A stretch of DNA of 63,284 nucleotides, from contig JAJYGN010000095.1 in NCBI GenBank assembly GCA_021790675.1, positions 1 to 63,284 on the forward strand. Reading direction: 5' to 3'. How positions within the stretch are numbered: the first letter of the stretch is position 1; every line of letters begins with the position of its first letter. Of this stretch, positions 55,367 to 63,284 are shown one piece after another. The notes below the pieces were generated by a model. The model was not told the origin of the DNA and made no database searches. It saw only the letters and a program-made list of their open reading frames with translations. Source of the DNA: Actinomycetes bacterium. Its GTDB lineage: Bacteria > Actinomycetota > Acidimicrobiia > Acidimicrobiales > RAAP-2. Made by a program: the position numbers and the translations under genes.

Positions 55367-56338
55367 ATGGTAAATAGAAATTGGAAGGCGCTGCTCGCAG
55401 GTTCGGGTGTCGTGGTACTGAGTGTGACGGCTCTGCCGATCATGTCGGCGACCGCGTCGCCGAGCAGCCTGAGCGGTCCCCAGGCCTTTTACAACGGTCC
55501 CAACGGCAACAGTGGCAATATCACGTCCTGTAGCAGTGGCACAGAAGCTGCGAGCGTAGAGAACGCGGTGCAGTTGCTGGCTGGTTACACGACCATCGGA
55601 GTGAACGCCGCTCCCTACATCACATCAATCGCGACGGACAGTCAGGCGAGCAGTGCTGGCTCTTTCGCCGGCGGCAACCTTGTCGTCACTGATGCAGGCA
55701 GTTCCATCAACGTCACGACGTCGGGCGACGTGGTTGTTGACTACGTGTCAGTTCACGGCGGGAATTCTGGAAGCGGTCCCAGTACCAACGTCTATTGGGG
55801 ACCCGCCACGAGTCTCAACGGGACCTTCAATTACGTTGCGTCCCAGGGGTTTAGTGGTTGGCTCGTCTGCTACAACACGGGCAGCGTGACGTCAACGACT
55901 ACGTCGCCAGTTGTCGTCACCACGACACCGCCGCCGACCACGCCGCCGGTAACCACGACGGTGCCGCCGGTGACCACGACAGTGCCGCCGCCGACCACGC
56001 CGCCAGTTGTCGTTACCACCACGCCGCCGACGACCACGCCGCCGGTGACCGTGACCACCACGGGTGGAGTGACGGTGACCACGCAGATTCCGACCAGCCC
56101 CGCTACGTCACCGACGACTACCGCTCCGAACGGCGCGACGGTGACGACGGTCATTCGGACCGAGCCGAGCTCGTCGCCGTCCACCTTGCCGGCGTACCAC
56201 ATCCCGACGAAGGCTCCGTCGACCGGCGCAGGCGGGGCCGCATCGAGCGGTACTGGTGCGCTCTTGGGCGTGAGCGGTCTCTTGCTGCTCGCCGGTCTCG
56301 CTCTGATGAGCGTGCTGGCTCGGCGTCGCAGGGCGTAG
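55367..56338 (+). CDS. Cell-surface protein with Thr/Pro-rich stalk and sortase-type C-terminal sorting signal
   Basis: Signal peptide; TTPPPTTPPVTTTVPP repeats; C-terminus KAPSTGAGGAASSGTGALLGVSGLLLLAGLALMSVLARRRRA. Confidence 0.8.
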   Translation: MVNRNWKALLAGSGVVVLSVTALPIMSATASPSSLSGPQAFYNGPNGNSGNITSCSSGTEAASVENAVQLLAGYTTIGVNAAPYITSIATDSQASSAGSFAGGNLVVTDAGSSINVTTSGDVVVDYVSVHGGNSGSGPSTNVYWGPATSLNGTFNYVASQGFSGWLVCYNTGSVTSTTTSPVVVTTTPPPTTPPVTTTVPPVTTTVPPPTTPPVVVTTTPPTTTPPVTVTTTGGVTVTTQIPTSPATSPTTTAPNGATVTTVIRTEPSSSPSTLPAYHIPTKAPSTGAGGAASSGTGALLGVSGLLLLAGLALMSVLARRRRA

Positions 56339-56385
56339 TCAGAACCGGGCCCGCACGGGTCTTGTTGTATCGAGAGGAGTGAACA

Positions 56386-57129
56386 GTGCGACCAGTCCAC
56401 CGACGTCTCAAGTGGACGGTCGCACTGTTTCTCGTGATCGGGGCAGTCGCCGGCGCGATCATCGCGACACGCCAACCGCTTCACGGCCCGTCGCTCTCCG
56501 GTCCCATCGGTGTGACGGCCCCGACGAGCTCGCGGCCAACGACGGCGCCGTCGGCCTCTGCGGATGCGGTGACTCACCCCGCGAACTCGACCGCGCCTGT
56601 CGCGTCGACGATGGTATCCAACCAGCCCGCACCACGTTCACGTCATAACCTGCGCAACTTCGCGGCGCGGTCGGTGCCGGTGCACCTGACGATTCCCGCT
56701 CTCGGAGTCTCGGTCCCGCTGAGTGAACTTGGACTCAACACGGACGGCACGGTGAGTGTGCCGACGGACTTCTCGGTACCCGGCTGGTACAAGGACGGGC
56801 CCACGCCGGGTCAGCGCGGGTCAGCAGTCATCTTGGGCCACGTGGACAGTTACAAGGGGCCGGCGGTCTTCTTCTATCTGTCGCGTCTGCGCCCTGGTAA
56901 TGCGATCGTCGTGAACTTGGCTGATCATGCGGTCGTGCACTTCACGGTAATTGGAGTCCGTGAGTATTCGAAGAGCAACTTCCCCGACAGGACCGTCTAT
57001 GGCATGCGGTCTTACAGCGCGCTGCAGCTGGTCACGTGTGGCGGAGTCTTCAACCGGGCGACGGGCCACTACGAGTCGAACATCGTCGTCTATACGACAA
57101 TGACCTCATTCACGCGGCCGCACCTCTAA
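56386..57129 (+). CDS. Class F-like sortase
   Basis: N-terminal TM; IPALGVSVPLSELGLNTDGTVSVP, ILGHVDSYKGPAVFFYLSRLRPG, LVTCGGVFNRATGHYESNIVVY. Confidence 0.9.
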   Translation: MRPVHRRLKWTVALFLVIGAVAGAIIATRQPLHGPSLSGPIGVTAPTSSRPTTAPSASADAVTHPANSTAPVASTMVSNQPAPRSRHNLRNFAARSVPVHLTIPALGVSVPLSELGLNTDGTVSVPTDFSVPGWYKDGPTPGQRGSAVILGHVDSYKGPAVFFYLSRLRPGNAIVVNLADHAVVHFTVIGVREYSKSNFPDRTVYGMRSYSALQLVTCGGVFNRATGHYESNIVVYTTMTSFTRPHL

Positions 57130-57274
57130 CGGATTCACTCGCGGGCCCGCGACCGTATCTCCGCTCGCAGCGCGTCTTTGACGTGACGGTTCATCTAACT
57201 CGAGGGTGACCTCCTCGATGGGTCAGTGTTGGACTTGGGCCTCGCTGACTCGACACCCCGTGGCGAGCAGAAAC

Positions 57275-58453
57275 CTAGAGCGAGCGCAGGATCGCGGCGT
57301 CGCCCTGACCGCCACCACCACAGAGCGCGACAGCCGCGGTGCCGCCGCCGCGGCGGCGCAGCTCGTAGAGGGCGGTCAGCGCGAGGCGAGAGCCCGACAT
57401 GCCGACGGGGTGCCCCAAGGCGATCGCCCCGCCGTTGACGTTGATCTTGGACTCGTCGAGTCCGAGGTCGTCGGCCGAGGCGAGACCGACCGCCGCGAAG
57501 GCCTCGTTGATCTCGTAGAGGTCGTAGCCCGCAGGGTCGAGGCCGGCCTTGGCCGAAGCCTTGGCGATGGCGTGCGAGGGCTGGTTGAGAAGCGACGTGT
57601 CCGGCCCGGCGACCTCGCCGTAGCTGATGATCTCACCCAGCGGGGTCAGTCCGAGGGCGGCGGCGCGCTCCGCGGACATCATCACTAGGGCCGCGGCGCC
57701 GTCGGAGATCTGCGAGGCGTTCCCTGCGGTGATCGTGCCGTCCTTGTCGAAGGCCGGACGCAGCCCGGCCAGGGAGGCCGCCGTCGTCTCGGCGCGCACG
57801 CCCTCGTCGACTTCGACGAAGCGCGGGTCGCCCTTGCGCTGAGCGACACTGACCGGTGTGATCTCCTCGGCGAACTTGCCCGCGGCGATCGCGGCGGCGG
57901 CGAGCTGGTGCGAGCGCGCGGAGAACTCGTCCTGGCGCTCGCGGCTGATGGCGCCCTTGTTGTAGCGCTCGGTGGCCAGTCCCATCGCGCAGTGGTCGAA
58001 GGCGCAGGTCAGTCCGTCGAACATCATCGAGTCGACGAGGCTCGCGTCGCCGATGCGGTAGCCGGCGCGCGCGCCGGGCAGCAGGTAGGGGGCGTTCGTC
58101 ATCGACTCCATGCCGCCGGCGATCACGATGTCGGCCTCGCCGGCGCGGATCATGAGGTCGGCCAGGTGAAGGGTCTGCAGACCCGACAGGCAGACCTTGT
58201 TGATCGTGGTGGCGTGCACCGAGAGCGGGATGCCGGCGCGCTCGGCTGCCTGGCGGGCGGTGATCTGGCCCTGGCCGGCCTGGATGACCTGGCCCATTAG
58301 CACCGCGTCGATGGTCGCCGGATCGACGCCGGTCTCTTCGAGGACGGCCTTGATCGCCAGTCCTCCCAGGTCCTGGGCGCTCAGGCTGGCGAAGGCACCC
58401 GCCAGCTTGCCGATCGGGGTGCGCTTTCCAGCGACGATGACGCTGCGCGACAT
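57275..58453 (-). CDS. Acetyl-CoA C-acetyltransferase (thiolase)
   Basis: [47 protein letters not shown]. Confidence 0.95.
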   Translation of the reverse strand: MSRSVIVAGKRTPIGKLAGAFASLSAQDLGGLAIKAVLEETGVDPATIDAVLMGQVIQAGQGQITARQAAERAGIPLSVHATTINKVCLSGLQTLHLADLMIRAGEADIVIAGGMESMTNAPYLLPGARAGYRIGDASLVDSMMFDGLTCAFDHCAMGLATERYNKGAISRERQDEFSARSHQLAAAAIAAGKFAEEITPVSVAQRKGDPRFVEVDEGVRAETTAASLAGLRPAFDKDGTITAGNASQISDGAAALVMMSAERAAALGLTPLGEIISYGEVAGPDTSLLNQPSHAIAKASAKAGLDPAGYDLYEINEAFAAVGLASADDLGLDESKINVNGGAIALGHPVGMSGSRLALTALYELRRRGGGTAAVALCGGGGQGDAAILRSL

Positions 58454-58564
58454 GGGAACTCCTCACTGTTCGTGTGACGATGCCACGATAGACCCGCCAC
58501 GGGCGCCGTCAAATCGTCGGGTTCTCGCGGGCGAGTTCGATGGGCGGCCGGTAGTGTCTCGACA

Positions 58565-59911
58565 ATGAGTGAGCTCCTCGACGCAGTTCGCGCCGGTGCG
58601 TCGCCCGACGTCCTCGCTGCGGCTCCCCTGCCCGCCACGTCCCGCGGCATCGTCGTACGCCGCGAGGACCAGCACATGTTCGACGGCGTCGCCTCGCACG
58701 ACAAGGACCCGCGGGCCAGCCTGCACCTTGAGGAGTTCGAGCTGCCCGAGATGGCGCCCGACGAGGTCTTCGTCGCGGTGATGGCCTCCTCAATCAACTT
58801 CAACACCGTTTGGACGAGCATCTTCGAGCCCCTGTCGACGTTTGGCTTCCTGGATCGCCTGGGCCGCGAGTCCTACTGGGGCGCGCGCCACGCCCGCGAC
58901 TACCACGTGCTGGGTTCCGACGCCGCCGGGGTGGTCGTGCGCGCCGGCTCGGCCGTTCGCAACTGGAAGGTCGGCGACGAGGTCACCATCCACTGCAACC
59001 ACGTCGACGACCAGGACCCCAGCGGGCACGACGACTCGATGCTCGCGGCCAATCAGCGCATCTGGGGATTTGAGACCAACTTCGGCGGCCTCGCCGACAT
59101 CACGTTGGTCAAGGCCAACCAGCTGATGCCCAAACCCAAACACCTGACCTGGGAGGAGGCGGCGGTCAACGCTCTGACCAACTCGACCTCGTATCGCATG
59201 CTGGTCTCGCGCAACGGCGCGCCGGTCACCCAGGGCGACAAGGTCCTCATCTGGGGGGCGTCCGGGGGCATCGGCTCCTTCGCGGTCCAGCACGTGCTCA
59301 ACTCCGGGGGCATCCCGATCGGCGTCGTCTCGAGCGCGTCGAAGGTGGCGACGCTGCGCGAGCTGGGATGCGAGTACGTGATCGACCGGCGCGAGAAGGA
59401 CTACCGCTTCTGGAAGGACGAGCACACCCAGGACGAGTCCGAGTGGCGCCGACTGGGCAAGGACATCCGCGCACTGGTGGGCGAGGACCCGGACATCGTC
59501 TTTGAGCACCCGGGTCGCTCGACGATGGGCGCGAGCGTCTTCGTCGCCAAGCGAGCCGGCACGATCGTGACCTGCGCGGCCACGAGCGGCTACATGATCG
59601 AGTACGACAACCGTCACCTGTGGATGAAGCTCAAGACGATCAAGGGCACCCACTTTGCGAACTACCGCGAGGCGTGGGCCGCGAACCAGACGCTGATCGA
59701 CGGAAAGGTCGTGCCGCCGCTGTCGGCGGTCTTTCCCCTCGAGCAGACCGGTGAGGCGACCTACGAGATGCACCACAACCGCCACGAGGGCAAGATCGGC
59801 ATCCTCTGCGTGGCCGAGCGCGAGGGACTGGGCATCTCGGACCCCGAGACGCGCGCGCGAGTGGGCGAGGAGCGCCTGACGATCTTTCGCCGTCACGACC
59901 GCGAGGGCTGA
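58565..59911 (+). CDS. ccr: Crotonyl-CoA carboxylase/reductase
   Basis: MASSINFNTVWTSIFEPLSTFGFLDRLGRESYWGARHARDYHVLGSDAAGVVVRAG; IWGASGGIGSFAVQ. Confidence 0.95.
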   Translation: MSELLDAVRAGASPDVLAAAPLPATSRGIVVRREDQHMFDGVASHDKDPRASLHLEEFELPEMAPDEVFVAVMASSINFNTVWTSIFEPLSTFGFLDRLGRESYWGARHARDYHVLGSDAAGVVVRAGSAVRNWKVGDEVTIHCNHVDDQDPSGHDDSMLAANQRIWGFETNFGGLADITLVKANQLMPKPKHLTWEEAAVNALTNSTSYRMLVSRNGAPVTQGDKVLIWGASGGIGSFAVQHVLNSGGIPIGVVSSASKVATLRELGCEYVIDRREKDYRFWKDEHTQDESEWRRLGKDIRALVGEDPDIVFEHPGRSTMGASVFVAKRAGTIVTCAATSGYMIEYDNRHLWMKLKTIKGTHFANYREAWAANQTLIDGKVVPPLSAVFPLEQTGEATYEMHHNRHEGKIGILCVAEREGLGISDPETRARVGEERLTIFRRHDREG

Positions 59912-60354
59912 TGGAGAACCTGCTCATCGAGATCGACCACGTTGCGATCGCCGTGCGCGACCTGGCGAGCACGGTCGCCTGGTACGAGGACGTGCTCGGC
60001 GCGCGCGTCGTGCACCGCGAGGTGGTGGCCTCCGACGGGGTCGAGGAAGCGCTCATCGCCGTGGCCGACTCCTACATCCAGCTCCTGACGCCGACGAACG
60101 CCGCGTCGCCCGTCGCCACGTTCCTGGAGAAGCGCGGTGAGGGCCTGCACCACGTGGGCTATCGCGTGGCGGACTGCGCGGCGGCCCTCGAAGCCGTTAA
60201 GGCCGCCGGGGGGCGCGTGATCGACCAGGCGCCTCGTCCGGGATCGCGCAACACCACCGTCGCCTTCGTCCACCCCAAGACGATGGGCGGCACGCTGATC
60301 GAGCTCGTCCAAGAGGGTCGCGCCGCACCCGAGGTGGCGGCGACCTCGGAGTAG
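59911..60354 (+). CDS. mce: Methylmalonyl-CoA / ethylmalonyl-CoA epimerase
   Basis: IDHVAIAVRDLASTVAWYEDVLGARVVHREVV; GEGLHHVGYRV; TMGGTLIELVQ; TGATG overlap with ccr. Confidence 0.92.
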   Translation: MENLLIEIDHVAIAVRDLASTVAWYEDVLGARVVHREVVASDGVEEALIAVADSYIQLLTPTNAASPVATFLEKRGEGLHHVGYRVADCAAALEAVKAAGGRVIDQAPRPGSRNTTVAFVHPKTMGGTLIELVQEGRAAPEVAATSE

Positions 60355-60407
60355 TCGCGCCGCGCGCGGCGCCGATGCGCCGAGGGCGCGACTTGTAGCC
60401 TGTGCCC

Positions 60408-61964
60408 ATGGAACACTCGATGGCCGACCGTGTAGCCGCCCTCGCCGCCCGCAAGGCCGAGGCGCGTGACGCCGGCGGGGAGGCGGCGATCGAGCGCCAC
60501 CACGCCCGCGGCAAGATGACCGCCCGCGAGAGGGTCGAGTACCTCCTCGACGAGGGCTCCTTTCAAGAGTTGGATATGCTGACGCGCCACGTCGCCTCGG
60601 GCATGGGGCTCGAGGACTCGCGCCCCTACACCGACGGCGTCGTGACCGGGTTCGGCACCATCGACGGGCGCAAGGTCTGCGTCTACTCCCAGGACTTCAC
60701 GGTCTTTGGCGGCGCTCTGGGCGAGACCCACGGCGCGAAGATCCACAAGATCATGGACCTCGCCGTGGCGACCGGGCTGCCCATCATCGGTCTCAACGAC
60801 GGCGCCGGAGCGCGCATCCAAGAGGGGGTCGCGGCCCTGAACGCTTACGGGGGGATCTTTCGTCGCAACGCCAGCGCGTCGGGCGTCGTTCCCCAGATCT
60901 CGGTCATCATGGGCCCGTGCGCGGGAGGCGCCGTCTACTCGCCAGCGATGACCGACTTCATCGTGATGGTCAAGGAGACCAGTCACATGTTCATCACGGG
61001 TCCCGACGTCGTCAAGACCGTGACCGGTGAGGACGTCACCCTCGAAGAGCTCGGCGGCGCCCAGACCCACGCGACGAAGTCCGGGGTGGCCAACTTCGTG
61101 CTCGCCGACGAGAAGAGCGCCCTCGACGAGGTGCGTTACCTCCTGTCGTTCCTGCCCTCGAACAACCTCGAGGAGCCGCCGCGGATCCTCTCGGGCGACG
61201 ACCCGTCACGGCGCTGCGAAGAGTTGCTCGACGTGCTGCCGGCGTCCTCGAACCAGCCCTACGACATGAAGAAGGTCATCACCGCGGTGGTCGACGACGG
61301 CGACTTCATGGAGGTGCACGCGACGTACGCCCAACAGATCACGTGCGGCTTCGCGCGCATCGACGGCTACGCGGTGGGCATCGTGGCCAATCAGCCCCAG
61401 ACGCTCGCCGGCGTGCTCGACATCGACTCGAGCGAGAAGGCCGCGCGCTTCGTGCGGACCTGTGACGCGTTCAACGTGCCGATCGTCACCTTCGTCGACG
61501 TGCCGGGCTTCATGCCCGGCGTCGACCAGGAGTACGGCGGGATCATCCGCCACGGGGCGAAGCTGCTCTACGCGTTCTGCGAGGCCACGGTGCCGCGGGT
61601 CTCGGTCATCACGCGCAAGGCCTACGGCGGCGCCTACGTCGTCATGAACTCCAAGTCCATCGGCGCCGACTTCTCCTACGCCTGGCCGAGCGCCGAGCTC
61701 GCGGTGATGGGCTCCTCGGGGGCAGTCGAAATCGTGCACCGTCGCGATCTGCTCGCGGCCGAGGACCCGGTCGCGCTGCGCGCGACGCTCGTCGACGAGT
61801 ATGAGGAGCGCTACGCGACCCCCTACATCGCGGCCGAGCGCGGGATCATCGATGACGTGATCGACCCGGCCGAAACGCGCGCCGTGCTGGTGCGTAGCCT
61901 CGACCTGCTGCGCTCCAAGCGCGAGACGCTGCCCAAGCGCAAGCACGGAAACGTTCCGCTGTGA
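60408..61964 (+). CDS. pccB: Acyl-CoA (propionyl-CoA) carboxylase beta subunit
   Basis: [77 protein letters not shown]. Confidence 0.96.
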   Translation: MEHSMADRVAALAARKAEARDAGGEAAIERHHARGKMTARERVEYLLDEGSFQELDMLTRHVASGMGLEDSRPYTDGVVTGFGTIDGRKVCVYSQDFTVFGGALGETHGAKIHKIMDLAVATGLPIIGLNDGAGARIQEGVAALNAYGGIFRRNASASGVVPQISVIMGPCAGGAVYSPAMTDFIVMVKETSHMFITGPDVVKTVTGEDVTLEELGGAQTHATKSGVANFVLADEKSALDEVRYLLSFLPSNNLEEPPRILSGDDPSRRCEELLDVLPASSNQPYDMKKVITAVVDDGDFMEVHATYAQQITCGFARIDGYAVGIVANQPQTLAGVLDIDSSEKAARFVRTCDAFNVPIVTFVDVPGFMPGVDQEYGGIIRHGAKLLYAFCEATVPRVSVITRKAYGGAYVVMNSKSIGADFSYAWPSAELAVMGSSGAVEIVHRRDLLAAEDPVALRATLVDEYEERYATPYIAAERGIIDDVIDPAETRAVLVRSLDLLRSKRETLPKRKHGNVPL

Positions 61965-62131
61965 CCTACGGGCTCACCCCGCGCCCTCTGTACGAAGAGG
62001 ATGTGGCCGCGGTGCTGGTCGCCCTGGCCCAGGTGCGCCGCGACGCGCCGGTCGTCGACGCGACGCCGGCGTGGCGCTTTAGCGGGCGGTGGTTTCACCA
62101 CGGCGCCCTGGCACCCGCGCGTACTCGCTAG
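61961..62131 (+). CDS. Acyl-CoA carboxylase epsilon subunit
   Basis: 56-aa ORF not in track: [59 protein letters not shown] overlaps the pccB TGA. Confidence 0.8.
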   Translation: MTYGLTPRPLYEEDVAAVLVALAQVRRDAPVVDATPAWRFSGRWFHHGALAPARTR

Positions 62132-63284
62132 CGCGCCTCGACGATGCTGAGCAGCTGGTCCATGATCACGGCCAGCGAGAAGTCCTTGGGCGTGTAGATC
62201 GCGGCAACCCCCGCGCGACGCAGGCTCTCGGCGTCCTCGCCTGGCACGATGCCGCCCACCACCACCGCCACGTCGAGTCCCGCGGCGGCCAGGCCCTCGA
62301 GCACGCGCGGCACGAGGGCGAGGTGCGATCCCGAGAGGATCGAGATGCCCACGATGTCGACGTCCTCGTCGCGCGCCGTGGCCACGATCTCTTCGGGTGA
62401 CAGGCGGATCCCTTGGTAGACGACTTCGAAGCCGGCGTCACGCGCGGCGACGGCGATCTGTTCGGCGCCGTTGGAGTGACCGTCGAGGCCGGGCTTGGCG
62501 ACGAGGAGGCGCGGCGGCGCCCCGCGCCGCTCGGTGATCGCGCGGCTGCGCGCGACCAGTTGGGCGAAGGCCTCGCCACGCGCGTGCGAGCCGCCGCCGA
62601 CTCCGGTCGGCGCACGGTACTCGCCGAAGACCGCACGCAGGGCGTTGGCCCACTCGCCGGTCGTGCCGCCGACCTTGGCCAGGGCGATTGTCGCTTCCAT
62701 GATGTTTTCGTCGCTCGCGGCCACGCGGGCGAGCTCGGTTAGGGCCGCCGCCACGGCGGTCTCGTCGCGCGCGGCGCGCCACTGGCGCAGTCCCTCGACG
62801 ATGGCGGTCTCGACTGCGGGGTCGACGGTAAGGATCGCGCGAGGTCCCTCGCCGCTGGTGAGCGGAGACGGCGCCGTCTCGACGAAGCGGTTCACTCCGA
62901 CGACGACCTGCTCGCCGGACTCGATACGCGCCACGCGCTCGGCCTGGCTGGCGACGAGGCGCCTCTTGAGCTCCTCGATCGCGGCGAAGGCCCCGCCCAG
63001 GGCCAGCACGTCGTCGAGTTCGGCGCGGGCGCCAACGCTCAGCTCGTGGACCTTCTCCTCCATGACCTTGGAGCCGGCGAAGATGTCGGGGTAGTCGAGC
63101 AGGTCGCTCTCGTAGGCGAGGATCTGCTGGGCGCGAAGGCTCCACTGCTGGTCCCAGGGCCGCGGCAGGCCGAGAGCTTCGTTCCAGGCCGGTAGCTGGA
63201 TCGCGCGGGCCCGCGCGTCGGCCGAGAGCGTGACGCCGAGCATCTCGAGCACGATGCGCGTCACGTTGTTCTCGGAGATCGGAA
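62128..63284 (-). CDS. ecm: Ethylmalonyl-CoA mutase, C-terminal part (5' end beyond window)
   Basis: VTRIVLEMLGVTLSADARARAIQLPAWNEALGLPRPWDQQWSLRAQQILAYESDLLDYPD; B12 motif KPGLDGHSNG. Confidence 0.92.
   Translation of the reverse strand, partial: PISENNVTRIVLEMLGVTLSADARARAIQLPAWNEALGLPRPWDQQWSLRAQQILAYESDLLDYPDIFAGSKVMEEKVHELSVGARAELDDVLALGGAFAAIEELKRRLVASQAERVARIESGEQVVVGVNRFVETAPSPLTSGEGPRAILTVDPAVETAIVEGLRQWRAARDETAVAAALTELARVAASDENIMEATIALAKVGGTTGEWANALRAVFGEYRAPTGVGGGSHARGEAFAQLVARSRAITERRGAPPRLLVAKPGLDGHSNGAEQIAVAARDAGFEVVYQGIRLSPEEIVATARDEDVDIVGISILSGSHLALVPRVLEGLAAAGLDVAVVVGGIVPGEDAESLRRAGVAAIYTPKDFSLAVIMDQLLSIVEAR

Noticed and set aside
55915-56090. Short repeats resembling a CRISPR or tandem repeat array
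   Set aside because: They are in-frame TTPP/VTTT low-complexity codons of a surface-protein stalk, without regular repeat-spacer spacing.
57140-57153. 14-bp palindrome TCGCGGGCCCGCGA after the sortase gene
   Set aside because: Loopless GC palindrome is plausible by chance in this composition; no partner site or conserved context seen.

Overview
This is a 63.3 kb high-GC actinobacterial chromosomal window, likely a deep-branching lineage such as Acidimicrobiia (an inference from gene content only). It is mostly ordinary genomic backbone: serS, a senX3/regX3-like two-component pair, tadA, SRP RNA-dnaX-recR, uppP, a marP-like protease, hsp20, three tRNAs, and an ethylmalonyl-CoA pathway block (thiolase, ccr, epimerase, acyl-CoA carboxylase beta and epsilon, ethylmalonyl-CoA mutase). 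Three regions stand out. (1) 6945-11679 is a compact, translationally coupled five-gene type IV secretion-like locus: DUF6112-like small membrane protein, TrbL/VirB6-like, SCO6880/PrgI-like, VirB4-like ATPase, VirD4/TraG-like ATPase. It has no relaxase, integrase or VirB8/10/11 gene in view and runs into a ROK-family kinase. (2) 17835-30897 is a catabolic island: bicupin, SDR, amidohydrolase, Rbs-type ABC importer, M24-family protein, XRE-cupin regulator and PutA. Its promoters share TGAACA-type operator-like motifs, and two of its enzymes (SDR and M24) have altered canonical active-site residues. (3) 55367-57129 is a class F-like sortase beside a Thr/Pro-rich surface protein with an APSTG-type sorting signal. 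Several short features missing from the ORF track were found by reading the DNA: an acyl-CoA carboxylase epsilon subunit, a 44-aa membrane ORF, SRP RNA, a CIRCE element and several long perfect hairpins. No CRISPR array, transposase or integrase was recognised. All family assignments come from reading motifs, with no database search.
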